The position numbers and the translations under genes were made by a program. A DNA stretch of 37,789 nucleotides from Bacillota bacterium (GTDB lineage Bacteria > Bacillota > Clostridia > Oscillospirales > Acutalibacteraceae), in NCBI GenBank assembly GCA_021771115.1, contig JAETPP010000009.1:1-37789 (forward strand). Reading direction: 5' to 3'. Positions within the stretch are counted from its first letter, which is position 1, and each line of letters opens with the position of its first letter. Shown piece after piece: positions 31,194-37,789 of the stretch. The notes beneath the pieces are model-generated. The model was not told the DNA's origin. It did no database searches and saw only the letters and a list, made by a program, of their open reading frames with translations.

Positions 31194-33077
31194 ATGTTTC
31201 ATTCCAGAGATCCCATGTATAAGGACCCGGTGGGGGCTGTGGAGGAAGGTGTTCCCGTCCATTTCCGCATCACACTGCCCAGGGAGCTTTCCGCCTCCGC
31301 GGCCCAGCTGGTCATGGAACAGGAGGGCGTCGGTACCCAGCGCCTGGATATGTTCTGGTGCGGTATGAACGGCGAGGACAGAGAGTGGTGGGAGTGCCAT
31401 TATACCCCTTCCGCCCCCGGCCTCTATTTCTATCATTTTGAGGCCCGCACCTGCCGGGGCAGCCTGCGCCTTGCCCGGGGGTTTTCCGGCGAAGCCGTCA
31501 GCGGCGGCATGTCCCGCTGGCAGATGACCGTCTATTCTCAAAAGCTTTCCACCCCGGAATGGCTCGAGGGCGGGATCTTTTATCAAATCTTTCCCGATCG
31601 CTTTGCCCGCTCCGGCACCCCGAAGGAAAGCCTGCCCGCCGGGCGCACCCTGCATGAGGATTGGTACGAGCAGCCGGTTTGGAAGCCCAACGAGCAGGGC
31701 AAGGTGACAAATTCGGATTTCTTCGGCGGCGACCTGAAGGGGATCCGGGAAAAGCTGCCCTACCTCAAAAAGCTGGGCGTCACCTGCATTTACTGCAATC
31801 CCATTTTTGAATCCCACTCCAACCACCGGTACGATACGGCGGATTATTCCAGGATCGATCCCCTGCTGGGAACGGAGCAGGATTTTTCCGAGCTTTGCGA
31901 GGCTGCCAAAGGCCTTGGCATCCGGATCATCCTCGATGGGGTGTTCAGCCACACCGGCAGCGACAGCGTGTATTTTAACCGGGAAGGGCGCTACCCCGAG
32001 CCGGGGGCCTATCAGTCTCAGGAATCTCCTTATTCCTCCTGGTATTCCTTCCACAGCTGGCCCGAAGCTTATGACTGCTGGTGGAATTTTGACACCCTGC
32101 CCAATGTGCGGGAGACCGACTCCTCCTATGACGGCTATGTAAACGGAGAAAACGGCATTGTCCGCAAATGGCTTCGGGCCGGGGCCTCCGGCTGGCGGCT
32201 GGATGTTGCCGATGAGCTGCCCGATGCATTTATCGACCACCTTGCCGAGGCTGCAAAGGCGGAAAAGAAAGACGCTCTGGTGCTGGGTGAGGTGTGGGAG
32301 GACGCTTCCAACAAGTCCGCTTACGGCGTGCGCCGCCGGTATCTTCTGGGCGGCCAGCTGGACGCGGTGATGAATTATCCCTTCCGGGACGCCATTTTCG
32401 GCTTCCTTTTGGGAAGCGATCCCCGGCATTTTGCCGAGATCGTGGAAAATCTGGTGGAGAATTATCCGGCCCAGTGCCTGCACCTTATGATGAACCACAT
32501 CGGCACCCACGATACCGAGCGGGCCCTCACCGTGCTGGGGGGCGAGCCCTCCGGCGGACGGGGCAGGGAATGGCAAAGCGCCCAGCACCTTTCCCCGGAG
32601 CAGCGGGCGCTGGGAAAGCAGCGCCTGAAGCTTGCCTCTCTGATCCAGTATTTCCTGCCGGGCGTGCCCTGCCTGTATTACGGAGACGAGGCGGGCATGG
32701 AGGGCTACCGGGACCCCTTCAACCGGGCCTGCTATCCCTGGGGCCGGGAGGATCAGGAGCTTTTGCACTGGTACGAGACCCTGGGCGCCCTTCGCACCGG
32801 GCAAAAGGATATTTTGAGCCGCGGGGGCTACCGCACCGTACTGGCGGACGGAAACCTGCTGGCCTTTGAGCGCTTTGCCGCCGTGGGAGAAAAGCGGGAA
32901 AGCCTGCTCCTGCTCATAAACCGCAGCGACTGCTCTCAAAGCATCCCCCCGCTGCCCCTGCCGGAGGAACCGGGCAGCCCACTGCTCGGCGAACCCCTGA
33001 AGCCCTTGGGCGTTCTTCCTCCCTTCGGATTCTCCCTCACAAGGTTTTCCCAGCCCCTGCAACCAGAAAGCGAATGA
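31194..33077 (+). CDS. Alpha-glycosidase, GH13 (neopullulanase/cyclomaltodextrinase type)
   Basis: 627 aa. Residues ~1-115 form an N-terminal beta domain of the CBM34 kind. The GH13 barrel starts at 'GGIFYQIFPDRFA'. Catalytic residues are D337 ('GWRLDVADE'), E366 ('LGEVWED') and D440 ('NHIGTHDTER'); 'DGVFSHTG' is conserved region I. The C-terminus is a short beta domain. No signal peptide is present, so it acts on maltodextrins inside the cell, debranching or linearising them for GlgP. ATG 31194 follows GAGGAGG by about ten bases. Confidence 0.93.
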   Translation: MFHSRDPMYKDPVGAVEEGVPVHFRITLPRELSASAAQLVMEQEGVGTQRLDMFWCGMNGEDREWWECHYTPSAPGLYFYHFEARTCRGSLRLARGFSGEAVSGGMSRWQMTVYSQKLSTPEWLEGGIFYQIFPDRFARSGTPKESLPAGRTLHEDWYEQPVWKPNEQGKVTNSDFFGGDLKGIREKLPYLKKLGVTCIYCNPIFESHSNHRYDTADYSRIDPLLGTEQDFSELCEAAKGLGIRIILDGVFSHTGSDSVYFNREGRYPEPGAYQSQESPYSSWYSFHSWPEAYDCWWNFDTLPNVRETDSSYDGYVNGENGIVRKWLRAGASGWRLDVADELPDAFIDHLAEAAKAEKKDALVLGEVWEDASNKSAYGVRRRYLLGGQLDAVMNYPFRDAIFGFLLGSDPRHFAEIVENLVENYPAQCLHLMMNHIGTHDTERALTVLGGEPSGGRGREWQSAQHLSPEQRALGKQRLKLASLIQYFLPGVPCLYYGDEAGMEGYRDPFNRACYPWGREDQELLHWYETLGALRTGQKDILSRGGYRTVLADGNLLAFERFAAVGEKRESLLLLINRSDCSQSIPPLPLPEEPGSPLLGEPLKPLGVLPPFGFSLTRFSQPLQPESE

Positions 33078-33129
33078 GGTAGCAAAAGGACCATAAAAAA
33101 GCGATCCTTCGGAAGAAAGCAGAAATCTC

Positions 33130-33158
33130 TTGACATTTGAAAAAACACTGTTTATAAT
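33130..33158 (+). promoter_or_regulatory. Perfect-consensus sigma-70 promoter of the tRNA-Arg locus
   Basis: -35 TTGACA (33130-33135), 17-bp spacer, -10 TATAAT (33153-33158). Both boxes and the spacing are ideal, as expected for a stable RNA. No second promoter is seen between the tRNA fragment and the intact tRNA. Confidence 0.88.
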
Positions 33159-33169
33159 AATAAGGCTGT

Positions 33170-33190
33170 GAGGAAATGTTCCATTTCCTC
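33170..33190 (+). other. Stem-loop in the tRNA leader
   Basis: Perfect 8-bp stem GAGGAAAT / ATTTCCTC with a GTTCC loop, lying between the predicted transcription start and the tRNA-Arg fragment. Confidence 0.55.
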
Positions 33191-33196
33191 CCTTAT

Positions 33197-33243
<47 letters not shown>

Positions 33244-33297
33244 TTTTTCCTCTGCATATGCAAGCAAGTTGGATAAAAATTGAATACAAGTTTCTGT

Positions 33298-33374
33298 GCG
33301 CCGGTAGCTCAGCTGGATAGAGCGCTTGACTACGGATCAAGAGGTCGGGAGTTCGAATCTTCTCCGGCGCGCCA
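33298..33374 (+). tRNA. tRNA-Arg (anticodon ACG)
   Basis: 77 nt with CCA encoded. The acceptor stem GCGCCGG / CCGGCGC, D stem GCTC / GAGC, anticodon stem CTTGA / TCAAG with loop CTACGGA (anticodon ACG, normally edited to ICG), and T arm GGGAG-TTCGAAT-CTTCT (two G-U pairs) all form. It reads CGN arginine codons. The integrase gene begins just downstream on the opposite strand, so its 3' half is the likely attachment site of the element to the right. Confidence 0.95.
33340..33374 (+). other. Probable attachment site (att) of the integrative element
   Basis: Tyrosine integrases commonly recombine in the 3' half of tRNA genes and restore it. Here the integrase faces the tRNA end from 150 bases away and GC content changes at this point. 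The matching right-end repeat is not inside the window, so the boundaries are inferred. Confidence 0.5.
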
Positions 33375-33493
33375 GATTTTCAGGTTTGATGCGGATTTTT
33401 TGCGTTTTTGCGAATAATCCGCATCTTTTTTGTTTCATCCGCGCTTTTCGCTCTAAAAATCCATTCGCACATAAATATACAGCTGATATACAA

Positions 33494-33515
33494 ACCGTCA
33501 AAAGCGACCGTCAAA
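33494..33515. other. Direct repeat near att, possible integrase arm site
   Basis: ACCGTCAAA occurs at 33494-33502 and 33507-33515, a 13-bp period, between the tRNA and the integrase stop. Arm-type sites of tyrosine integrases often look like this; binding is unproven. Confidence 0.35.
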
Positions 33516-33522
33516 CGGTAGT

Positions 33523-35049
33523 CTATCCTGCAAGCAACGCAGTTAAGACAGTCTCCTGCAAAGCGGGGCTTTGCTTGCACATCTTGAGAAGCAGGTCTTT
33601 GATTTCTGGGCTATCTTTCGCAAGAATAGCCAATGTGGAAACCACGTCTTTCTCTTGCGCATTTTCTGGTGAAAATATTGCACTCAAGCCTTGCTCCTTC
33701 CTCCCGGAATAAAATTTGTCCTGAAAAGTTTCTACTAACCGCATTCGGGCCGGGGTCGTAGCATGGGCGTAGATTTTCAACAATACGTCCAGAGACTTAT
33801 GACCAGTCACAGCCTGTACGCTTTTGAAGTCGCCATCACAGTGCTCCACATAGTAGGTAGCCGATGAATGCCGGATATCATGAAATCGAAGCTGTGGATA
33901 ATCCTCTCCCATCTCCTCTCGTTGTTTTTTCTGCCATTTTTGAAACCATTTCATCATCAGCTTAGGCTCTATGGGATTACCGTTTTCTAAGCAGATCAGC
34001 AGCCCATAATCATGATATTGATCACCGAGCTTTTCCTTGTTGCGCTGGATCTGCTTCAACCGAGCTTCTATCTCATTTTTGAGGGGCTCAGTTGTTAGCA
34101 GCTCCCTAACGCTGGAAGATGTCTTTGGTCTCTTCAGTACAAGACAAGAGCCTTTTTCTATCTCGATTGTTGGAAAGACAAACAACACATCTGATGTTTT
34201 TGCCATTTTCAGAGATTCTTTTGAAACTCTTTGCAGTATCTTTGTGATGTGGATGCGGCTATTCTTAAGATCCAGCTCCTCCAAAGAGATTCCGACCGTT
34301 TCTCCGTTTCTGAGGGCGCCTACATATGCCAAATGTATGGCAAGCCGCAGCAGTGGTTGATCCGGCATACTGGCCAGTGCTTTTTTCATCAGCACATCAT
34401 CCCATATCTTGAATTGAATATCTTCGTTGCGTGGGGGAATGTATTCCGGTAACGGATCCTCCGTAATGAGGTTTCTTCGGAGCGCCAGCTTAAAAATCCC
34501 TCCTAAAAGCAGAGCTACATCATGAATAGTCGTGGGACCTAAACATTTACTCTCTTCATGCGGCTTTTCCATCTCTGCCTCAGATAGCAAACATATACCG
34601 CCTTTATATGCGCCTTTAGGTGTATGCTGCAGGGTTTCATAGAGCTCACGAATGTCTCCCTCAGTAACTGATTGAATAGTCTTTTCGCCCAGATGAGGCT
34701 TCACATGATTGGTAAGAAGACCAACATTCATGGTATAGGTTTTCGGTTGCCAGCTCTTAGCCCGACTTGGAATAAACTCTTTCATCACAAAATCCCATAA
34801 CTTGATGGGACGGATCACAGAAAGGTGATTTATCTTGCCGTTTGACTGCCGTATTTCCTCTAACTGAATTTCCACCTTCTTTCTTCTTTCTTCTGCCGCA
34901 TCCAAATTATTGAACGGCTCCCACATCTGACGCTTACTTTTGTGTTCGTCATATGGGAGTCCATTCTTTTCGTAGAACTCCTTGCTTAAACCTTTCGGAA
35001 TAGTGTAACTAACGTAGTATGTTTGATAGCGATGAACAATAGAAGCCAT
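33523..35049 (-). CDS. int: Tyrosine-type site-specific integrase
   Basis: 508 aa, longer than the usual ~390. The catalytic set is R247 ('AYVGALRNGE'), H390 and R393 ('LRFHDIRHSSATYY'), H417 ('VTGHKS') and nucleophile Y427 ('LLKIYAHAT'). The N-terminus is an arm-binding-like region followed by a core-binding domain (~80-190). About 80 residues after the tyrosine form an unusual C-terminal extension ('ILAKDSPEIKDLLLKMCKQSPALQETVLTALLAG'). It starts directly after the TAA of the xis-like gene (TAAATG), so they are co-translated. It should integrate and, with Xis, excise the element at tRNA-Arg. Confidence 0.93.
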   Translation of the reverse strand: MASIVHRYQTYYVSYTIPKGLSKEFYEKNGLPYDEHKSKRQMWEPFNNLDAAEERRKKVEIQLEEIRQSNGKINHLSVIRPIKLWDFVMKEFIPSRAKSWQPKTYTMNVGLLTNHVKPHLGEKTIQSVTEGDIRELYETLQHTPKGAYKGGICLLSEAEMEKPHEESKCLGPTTIHDVALLLGGIFKLALRRNLITEDPLPEYIPPRNEDIQFKIWDDVLMKKALASMPDQPLLRLAIHLAYVGALRNGETVGISLEELDLKNSRIHITKILQRVSKESLKMAKTSDVLFVFPTIEIEKGSCLVLKRPKTSSSVRELLTTEPLKNEIEARLKQIQRNKEKLGDQYHDYGLLICLENGNPIEPKLMMKWFQKWQKKQREEMGEDYPQLRFHDIRHSSATYYVEHCDGDFKSVQAVTGHKSLDVLLKIYAHATTPARMRLVETFQDKFYSGRKEQGLSAIFSPENAQEKDVVSTLAILAKDSPEIKDLLLKMCKQSPALQETVLTALLAG

Positions 35050-35253
35050 TTATCCTACCTCCTGGTGATTCAGCCAGCAGTCAAAGGATTCCTTGTTAAT
35101 CCGAAGCAGTTTTGGTCCGCAGCGTTTGACAACAAATTCCTTTGTTGTACTGCAAAAGCTATACGCACTGCGTTCTGTCATGTTCAAGATTTCGGCTACT
35201 TCAGAAACCAGGTATACCTTTTTAGCTGGACTTTGGTGTTGAGTTTCTTTCAC
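35050..35253 (-). CDS. xis: Excisionase-like helix-turn-helix protein
   Basis: 67 aa from GTG 35253. It has a MerR/HTH_17-like fold: 'KVYLVSEVAEILNMTERSAYSFCSTTKEFVVKRCGPKLLRINKESFDCWL', as in small excisionases. An AAGGAGG site lies about ten bases upstream, and a second copy of GGAAAGGAGGC lies 18 bases further up. Its stop adjoins the integrase ATG. The position next to int supports a role in directionality of recombination. Confidence 0.8.
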   Translation of the reverse strand: MKETQHQSPAKKVYLVSEVAEILNMTERSAYSFCSTTKEFVVKRCGPKLLRINKESFDCWLNHQEVG

Positions 35254-35639
35254 CCAACTTGCGCCTCCTTTCCTTAAGATGCCTCCTTTCCTGTAGTCTT
35301 GATAAATGGCTGAGACTTAGCAAAATTATTATACACCACAATCTGGCAGCATCCCATTCAAAAAATAAAAAAAGTTGTTCCATTCTGTAACAATCTGCCG
35401 GCTCGCTTCCTGCAGCCGCATTCGGTCCTGCGTTTTCTCCCTTGCCTCGCTCAGCAGATGCGTCATGGCAAAGGCAGGGGTATTCCTTCCGGCAGATCGC
35501 TATGCTGTTTTCAAGGTTCAATGAAAAGTGGGTTTTCCTGCCTTCTGCTATATAAAGAGCGGCAGTGTGCCAGAATTAGTGCAAGTGAATTTCAAGAATC
35601 GTTCGTCAGAACATGGCAAAAGAGCTAACAAAAAGACAG

Positions 35640-35674
35640 GAAACCAGAGGAAGACTTTTCTTCCCTCTGGTTTC
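35640..35674 (-). terminator. Second hairpin downstream of agrD
   Basis: An 11-bp stem GAAACCAGAGG / CCTCTGGTTTC with extra inner pairing AAG / CTT. On the minus strand it is followed by CTGTCTTTTTG, a fair terminator. Confidence 0.6.
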
Positions 35675-35756
35675 TTGGTAAAAGATTGTGAATTCTTTAC
35701 TCTGGCTCATGAGATTCCCCTATAACAGGAACAAACACATTGACGCAAAGCGAGGA

Positions 35757-35783
35757 AAAGCCAAGCATAGAAAACTTGGCTTT
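35757..35783 (-). terminator. Hairpin downstream of agrD
   Basis: A 9-bp stem AAAGCCAAG / CTTGGCTTT with a nine-base loop, 47 bases after the agrD stop. On the minus strand the tail is TTTTCC, so termination is probably partial. Confidence 0.6.
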
Positions 35784-35829
35784 CCCTTTCAAAATTTGAT
35801 TTCAGCCTCTTTATCAAAATGTGTTTGGT

Positions 35830-35949
35830 TTACCGTATCAAATTCTTCGGAAGGTTGGGTTCATAACCCATTCCGTTAGAAGCAGCTCCGGCTCCAAAGT
35901 TAGCAACCATTTCAATCAAAGAGGCCATGATATCCCAAAAGGTCTTCAT
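35830..35949 (-). CDS. agrD: AgrD-like cyclic peptide pheromone precursor, cysteine-free
   Basis: 39 aa. An amphipathic N-terminal helix (MKTFWDIMASLIEMVANF, residues 1-18) is followed by 'GAGAASNGMGY' and the charged-proline tail 'EPNLPKNLIR'. This is the AgrD plan: leader helix, ring-forming residue plus about four residues, then a tail like E-P-x-x-P-K-x-L. The ring residue is normally Cys; here Ser24 is the only candidate, implying a lactone. The precise C-terminal cut (after Gly28 or Tyr29) cannot be told. The start ATG 35949 lies eight bases after AAGGAG, which is made of the last codons of agrB. Too short for ordinary ORF calling. Confidence 0.75.
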   Translation of the reverse strand: MKTFWDIMASLIEMVANFGAGAASNGMGYEPNLPKNLIR

Positions 35950-35954
35950 TCATA

Positions 35955-36530
35955 TCACTCCTTTTTTCTTAATTTTTCAAATAGCATTAGACTGGCTACA
36001 GAAAATAGAGAGGCTGAACTTATTGATAAAATTGCGCGGTCTAGTGTGAAGACGTAGCAGAGGGTAATTACGATTGACTCGAACAGCGTAAGCTTCCGGG
36101 CAATCACTTTGTTTTTGCTGTAAGTTTTTTCTGAAAGGGGATGTTTATCATTGCGGATTGGAGAAAAAGCAAAAATGACAAAATCAGATAGCGCTAATAG
36201 CAAGAACCCGCAGACGGAAGGAACTTTAAGGAGAAGACAGCTTATGAGAAATGCCACAAAGTAACTCAAATTGCTCAATATGAAGCATCGTAAATATGTT
36301 GAAGCATGGAATCCGCCGGAAAAAAGCCTTATGCTAATGAAAATCAGTAAAAAGATAAACCCGGAGAAAAAGTGCCCGCTAAGCCCGGAAATTAATATGA
36401 TTGATAATACCCCAAGGAAGGTTGATAGGAACAACTCGCTTCCATAGACATATATGTCTCTTTGGTCAGGGTCAATATGGCAGTGACCAATAATGTTATT
36501 TGCAAAATGGAATGCGATGGAATAAAACAT
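35955..36530 (-). CDS. agrB: AgrB-like accessory gene regulator, pheromone-processing membrane protease
   Basis: 191 aa. The active-site pattern H-x6-C is present as H75 and C82 in 'IRLFSGGFHASTYLRCFILSN', exactly the AgrB signature. About six hydrophobic segments follow family topology, and 'FSPIRNDKHPLS' is the conserved post-catalytic loop. AgrB cleaves the AgrD tail and closes the peptide ring. Its ATG follows AAGGAG, which is buried in a long hairpin (36532-36575). Its last codons (AAAAAGGAG) form the agrD ribosome-binding site. Confidence 0.9.
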   Translation of the reverse strand: MFYSIAFHFANNIIGHCHIDPDQRDIYVYGSELFLSTFLGVLSIILISGLSGHFFSGFIFLLIFISIRLFSGGFHASTYLRCFILSNLSYFVAFLISCLLLKVPSVCGFLLLALSDFVIFAFSPIRNDKHPLSEKTYSKNKVIARKLTLFESIVITLCYVFTLDRAILSISSASLFSVASLMLFEKLRKKE

Positions 36531-36531
36531 A

Positions 36532-36575
36532 AAACCAGCTCCTTTGTTCTCATTATAGAGACAAGGAGCTGGTTT
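36532..36575 (-). promoter_or_regulatory. Long hairpin sequestering the agrB ribosome-binding site
   Basis: Arms 36532-36544 and 36063-type partner 36563-36575 pair over 13 bp (AAACCAGCTCCTT / AAGGAGCTGGTTT), and five more pairs form with two single-base bulges around an ATTATA loop. On the minus strand the AAGGAG of agrB lies in the 5' arm-partner side, directly before TTTTATG. The tail TTTTATGTTTT also resembles a terminator, so the element may act at either level between agrC and agrB. Confidence 0.7.
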
Positions 36576-36604
36576 AAAAGATTTTTTGATTGAATTGTAT
36601 GAGT

Positions 36605-37783
36605 TTATGTATCAAGCAATTGAAAACAAAGAGAAACCGTTGATATGAACAAACCATCTTCAAACTCATATAAAAGTGAGCCGCTATTCTTTTCGGCGGT
36701 CTCTCGGATATTTTTGATGCCTAAGCCATGTGGGGTCTTGTTGTCCGTTTTTGTAGAGTGTAAATCCGGATTATCCAAGAGTGGATTTTCAGATACTGTG
36801 TTTTTAACGGTAAAGAATGCAAAGTTCTCTTTCTGCTTAATTGTAACGATCACTTTTTTCTCTGTGTCCGTACAAATTGCCCTACAGGCTTCCAGCGCAT
36901 TATCGATCTGGTTTGACAATATGCCGCAAATATCAACAGGGTCCAAAGAAGTTGGTAAATGAAAGTCCGCAGCAAACTCGAAAGTAATCCCGTCTTGTTC
37001 TGCTTCAGCCGCTTTACAATTGATGATGGCATCGATGATATCATTGCCGGAATGACACAGGGCAATCTCCCGGAAAGGAACGGCCAATAGGGAATTGATA
37101 TATTTCGATAATTCGATATAATTTTGATTTTCTGCAAGATGTTGAATCATTCTCAGGTGATGATTAAAATCGTGTTGCCTCTTTGCGCTTTCAATTTTGT
37201 CGGCATGGATTGCTTGATAGTTTTTAGCCATAAGCACATTTTCTGTTTGCAGCATTTTCTGGGTCTGCTTATCATGTTCCGACTTTGTCAGAGCAGAAAA
37301 AAGCACGAGAATAGCAGTAATAAAGCAGAGGATAAAGAACCACGATGATATGACCGCAATTTGCATGGTAACAAGATCCGGCGTAATGATCGTGTTATAC
37401 AAAAGCTGCATAACGACATAGGCTGCTACGCTAAACGAGCAGAGAATATATTGCAACTTTTTGGATAGAGAGTTAAGACGAGCCAGTTGCTTTCGTACCA
37501 GAAGATAGATGATAACGTCGCTTAGCTTATCAAAGAGCAAATAAACAGATCTCCTCGGCCCAAGTGCTGTGAATACTGTGAATATTTCGTTAGGTACTCC
37601 ATAGCAGAATCCAACGAAAACAACTAAAATGTAATCGATTGTTTGAATCACCAAATAAGTAAGAATACAGGAAGTAAGGCGAACTACTAAAGACCCTTCT
37701 GAAGTGATTTTTGAAGCAATAAAAACCACAAAGGACATGGTAAGGAGCGGCGTTAAAAATGAAAAGACGGAGATGCTGTTCAT
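36605..37783 (-). CDS. agrC: AgrC-like GHKL sensor histidine kinase
   Basis: 392 aa as seen; the 5' end may continue beyond the window because the frame is open to the edge and only six bases precede the ATG. Residues ~5-165 hold about six membrane segments. The phospho-accepting His is H204 in 'SAKRQHDFNHHLRMIQ'. The GHKL ATP-binding domain has the N box 'LSNQIDNALEACRAI' and the G box 'HGLGIKNIRETAEKNSGSL'. This is the peptide-pheromone receptor kinase family (AgrC/HATPase_c_5). It sits upstream of agrB and agrD on the same strand; its partner response regulator is not in the window. Confidence 0.88.
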   Translation of the reverse strand: MNSISVFSFLTPLLTMSFVVFIASKITSEGSLVVRLTSCILTYLVIQTIDYILVVFVGFCYGVPNEIFTVFTALGPRRSVYLLFDKLSDVIIYLLVRKQLARLNSLSKKLQYILCSFSVAAYVVMQLLYNTIITPDLVTMQIAVISSWFFILCFITAILVLFSALTKSEHDKQTQKMLQTENVLMAKNYQAIHADKIESAKRQHDFNHHLRMIQHLAENQNYIELSKYINSLLAVPFREIALCHSGNDIIDAIINCKAAEAEQDGITFEFAADFHLPTSLDPVDICGILSNQIDNALEACRAICTDTEKKVIVTIKQKENFAFFTVKNTVSENPLLDNPDLHSTKTDNKTPHGLGIKNIRETAEKNSGSLLYEFEDGLFISTVSLCFQLLDT

Positions 37784-37789
37784 GGCAAC

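Larger units (their letters stand above)
35254..35829. other. Gene-free stretch between xis and the agr module
   Basis: No convincing gene on either strand. Near the xis end is a tandem GCCTCCTTTCCT (35263-35274 and 35281-35292) and a TATAAT box on the minus strand near 35328-35333 without a good -35. Two hairpins near the agr end are listed separately. A 99-codon minus-strand frame (35222-35521) overlaps xis and looks spurious. Confidence 0.5.

Noticed and set aside
35222-35521. 99-codon minus-strand frame upstream of xis
   Set aside because: Overlaps xis out of frame and has no recognisable domain or good start site.

Overview
The window looks like a chromosome segment of a strictly anaerobic, Gram-positive gut clostridium, most likely Oscillospiraceae/Ruminococcaceae. 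This is inferred from the IspH-S1 fusion, the four-subunit biotin-dependent Na+ decarboxylase, LuxS, U32 peptidase, ZapA, intracellular GH29 and GH13 enzymes, the GC-rich coding sequence with strong Shine-Dalgarno sites, and the many short dispersed intergenic repeats. No 16S gene or species marker is present, so genus is not claimed.

Layout. 1-930: two terminators, then a composite repeat, then the promoter of an RpiR-family regulator. 932-3039: RpiR regulator overlapping a BaiN/HI0933-type flavoprotein. 3044-5700: an islet of small accessory genes (91-aa unknown, XRE repressor, DUF559 protein, nucleotidyltransferase-like protein, GNAT), with repeat elements on both sides of the DUF559 gene. 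5839-9348: cmk, plsC and a fused ispH-S1 gene, a housekeeping cluster which I infer was once directly joined to the flavoprotein gene. 9569-11947: fused SecDF. 11961-12190: an array of about eight tiny hairpins. 12194-17683: Cu/Zn SOD, small proteins, MBL hydrolase, GH29 alpha-fucosidase, YdeI-like protein, TM2 protein and an XRE regulator, interrupted by two foldback repeats. 17761-18222: luxS. 18317-21766: oxaloacetate decarboxylase operon on the minus strand (G, biotin carrier, B, A) with its own sigma-70 promoter. 22103-24640: SHOCT-domain membrane protein and three stand-alone XRE regulators. 24767-28309: dut, U32 peptidase and ZapA. 28656-33077: glycogen phosphorylase and a GH13 enzyme. 

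33130-33374: a perfect-consensus promoter, a broken tRNA-Arg 5' fragment, and an intact tRNA-Arg(ACG). Directly after the tRNA the composition drops in GC and an integrative element begins: tyrosine integrase and a small excisionase-like protein facing the tRNA, a gap, then a complete-looking agr-type quorum-sensing module on the minus strand (sensor kinase AgrC, protease AgrB, and a 39-aa AgrD precursor). The element runs off the right edge, where a response regulator may lie.

The most interesting item is the element-borne agr module. Its AgrD has no cysteine; a serine occupies the expected ring position, predicting a lactone rather than thiolactone pheromone. A long hairpin sequesters the agrB ribosome-binding site, and the last codons of agrB form the ribosome-binding site of agrD. 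Other notable items are a perfect internal translation start that could release a free S1 protein from ispH-S1, a decayed duplicate of the cmk start just upstream of cmk, and the tRNA-Arg fragment sharing its promoter with the intact tRNA used as attachment site.
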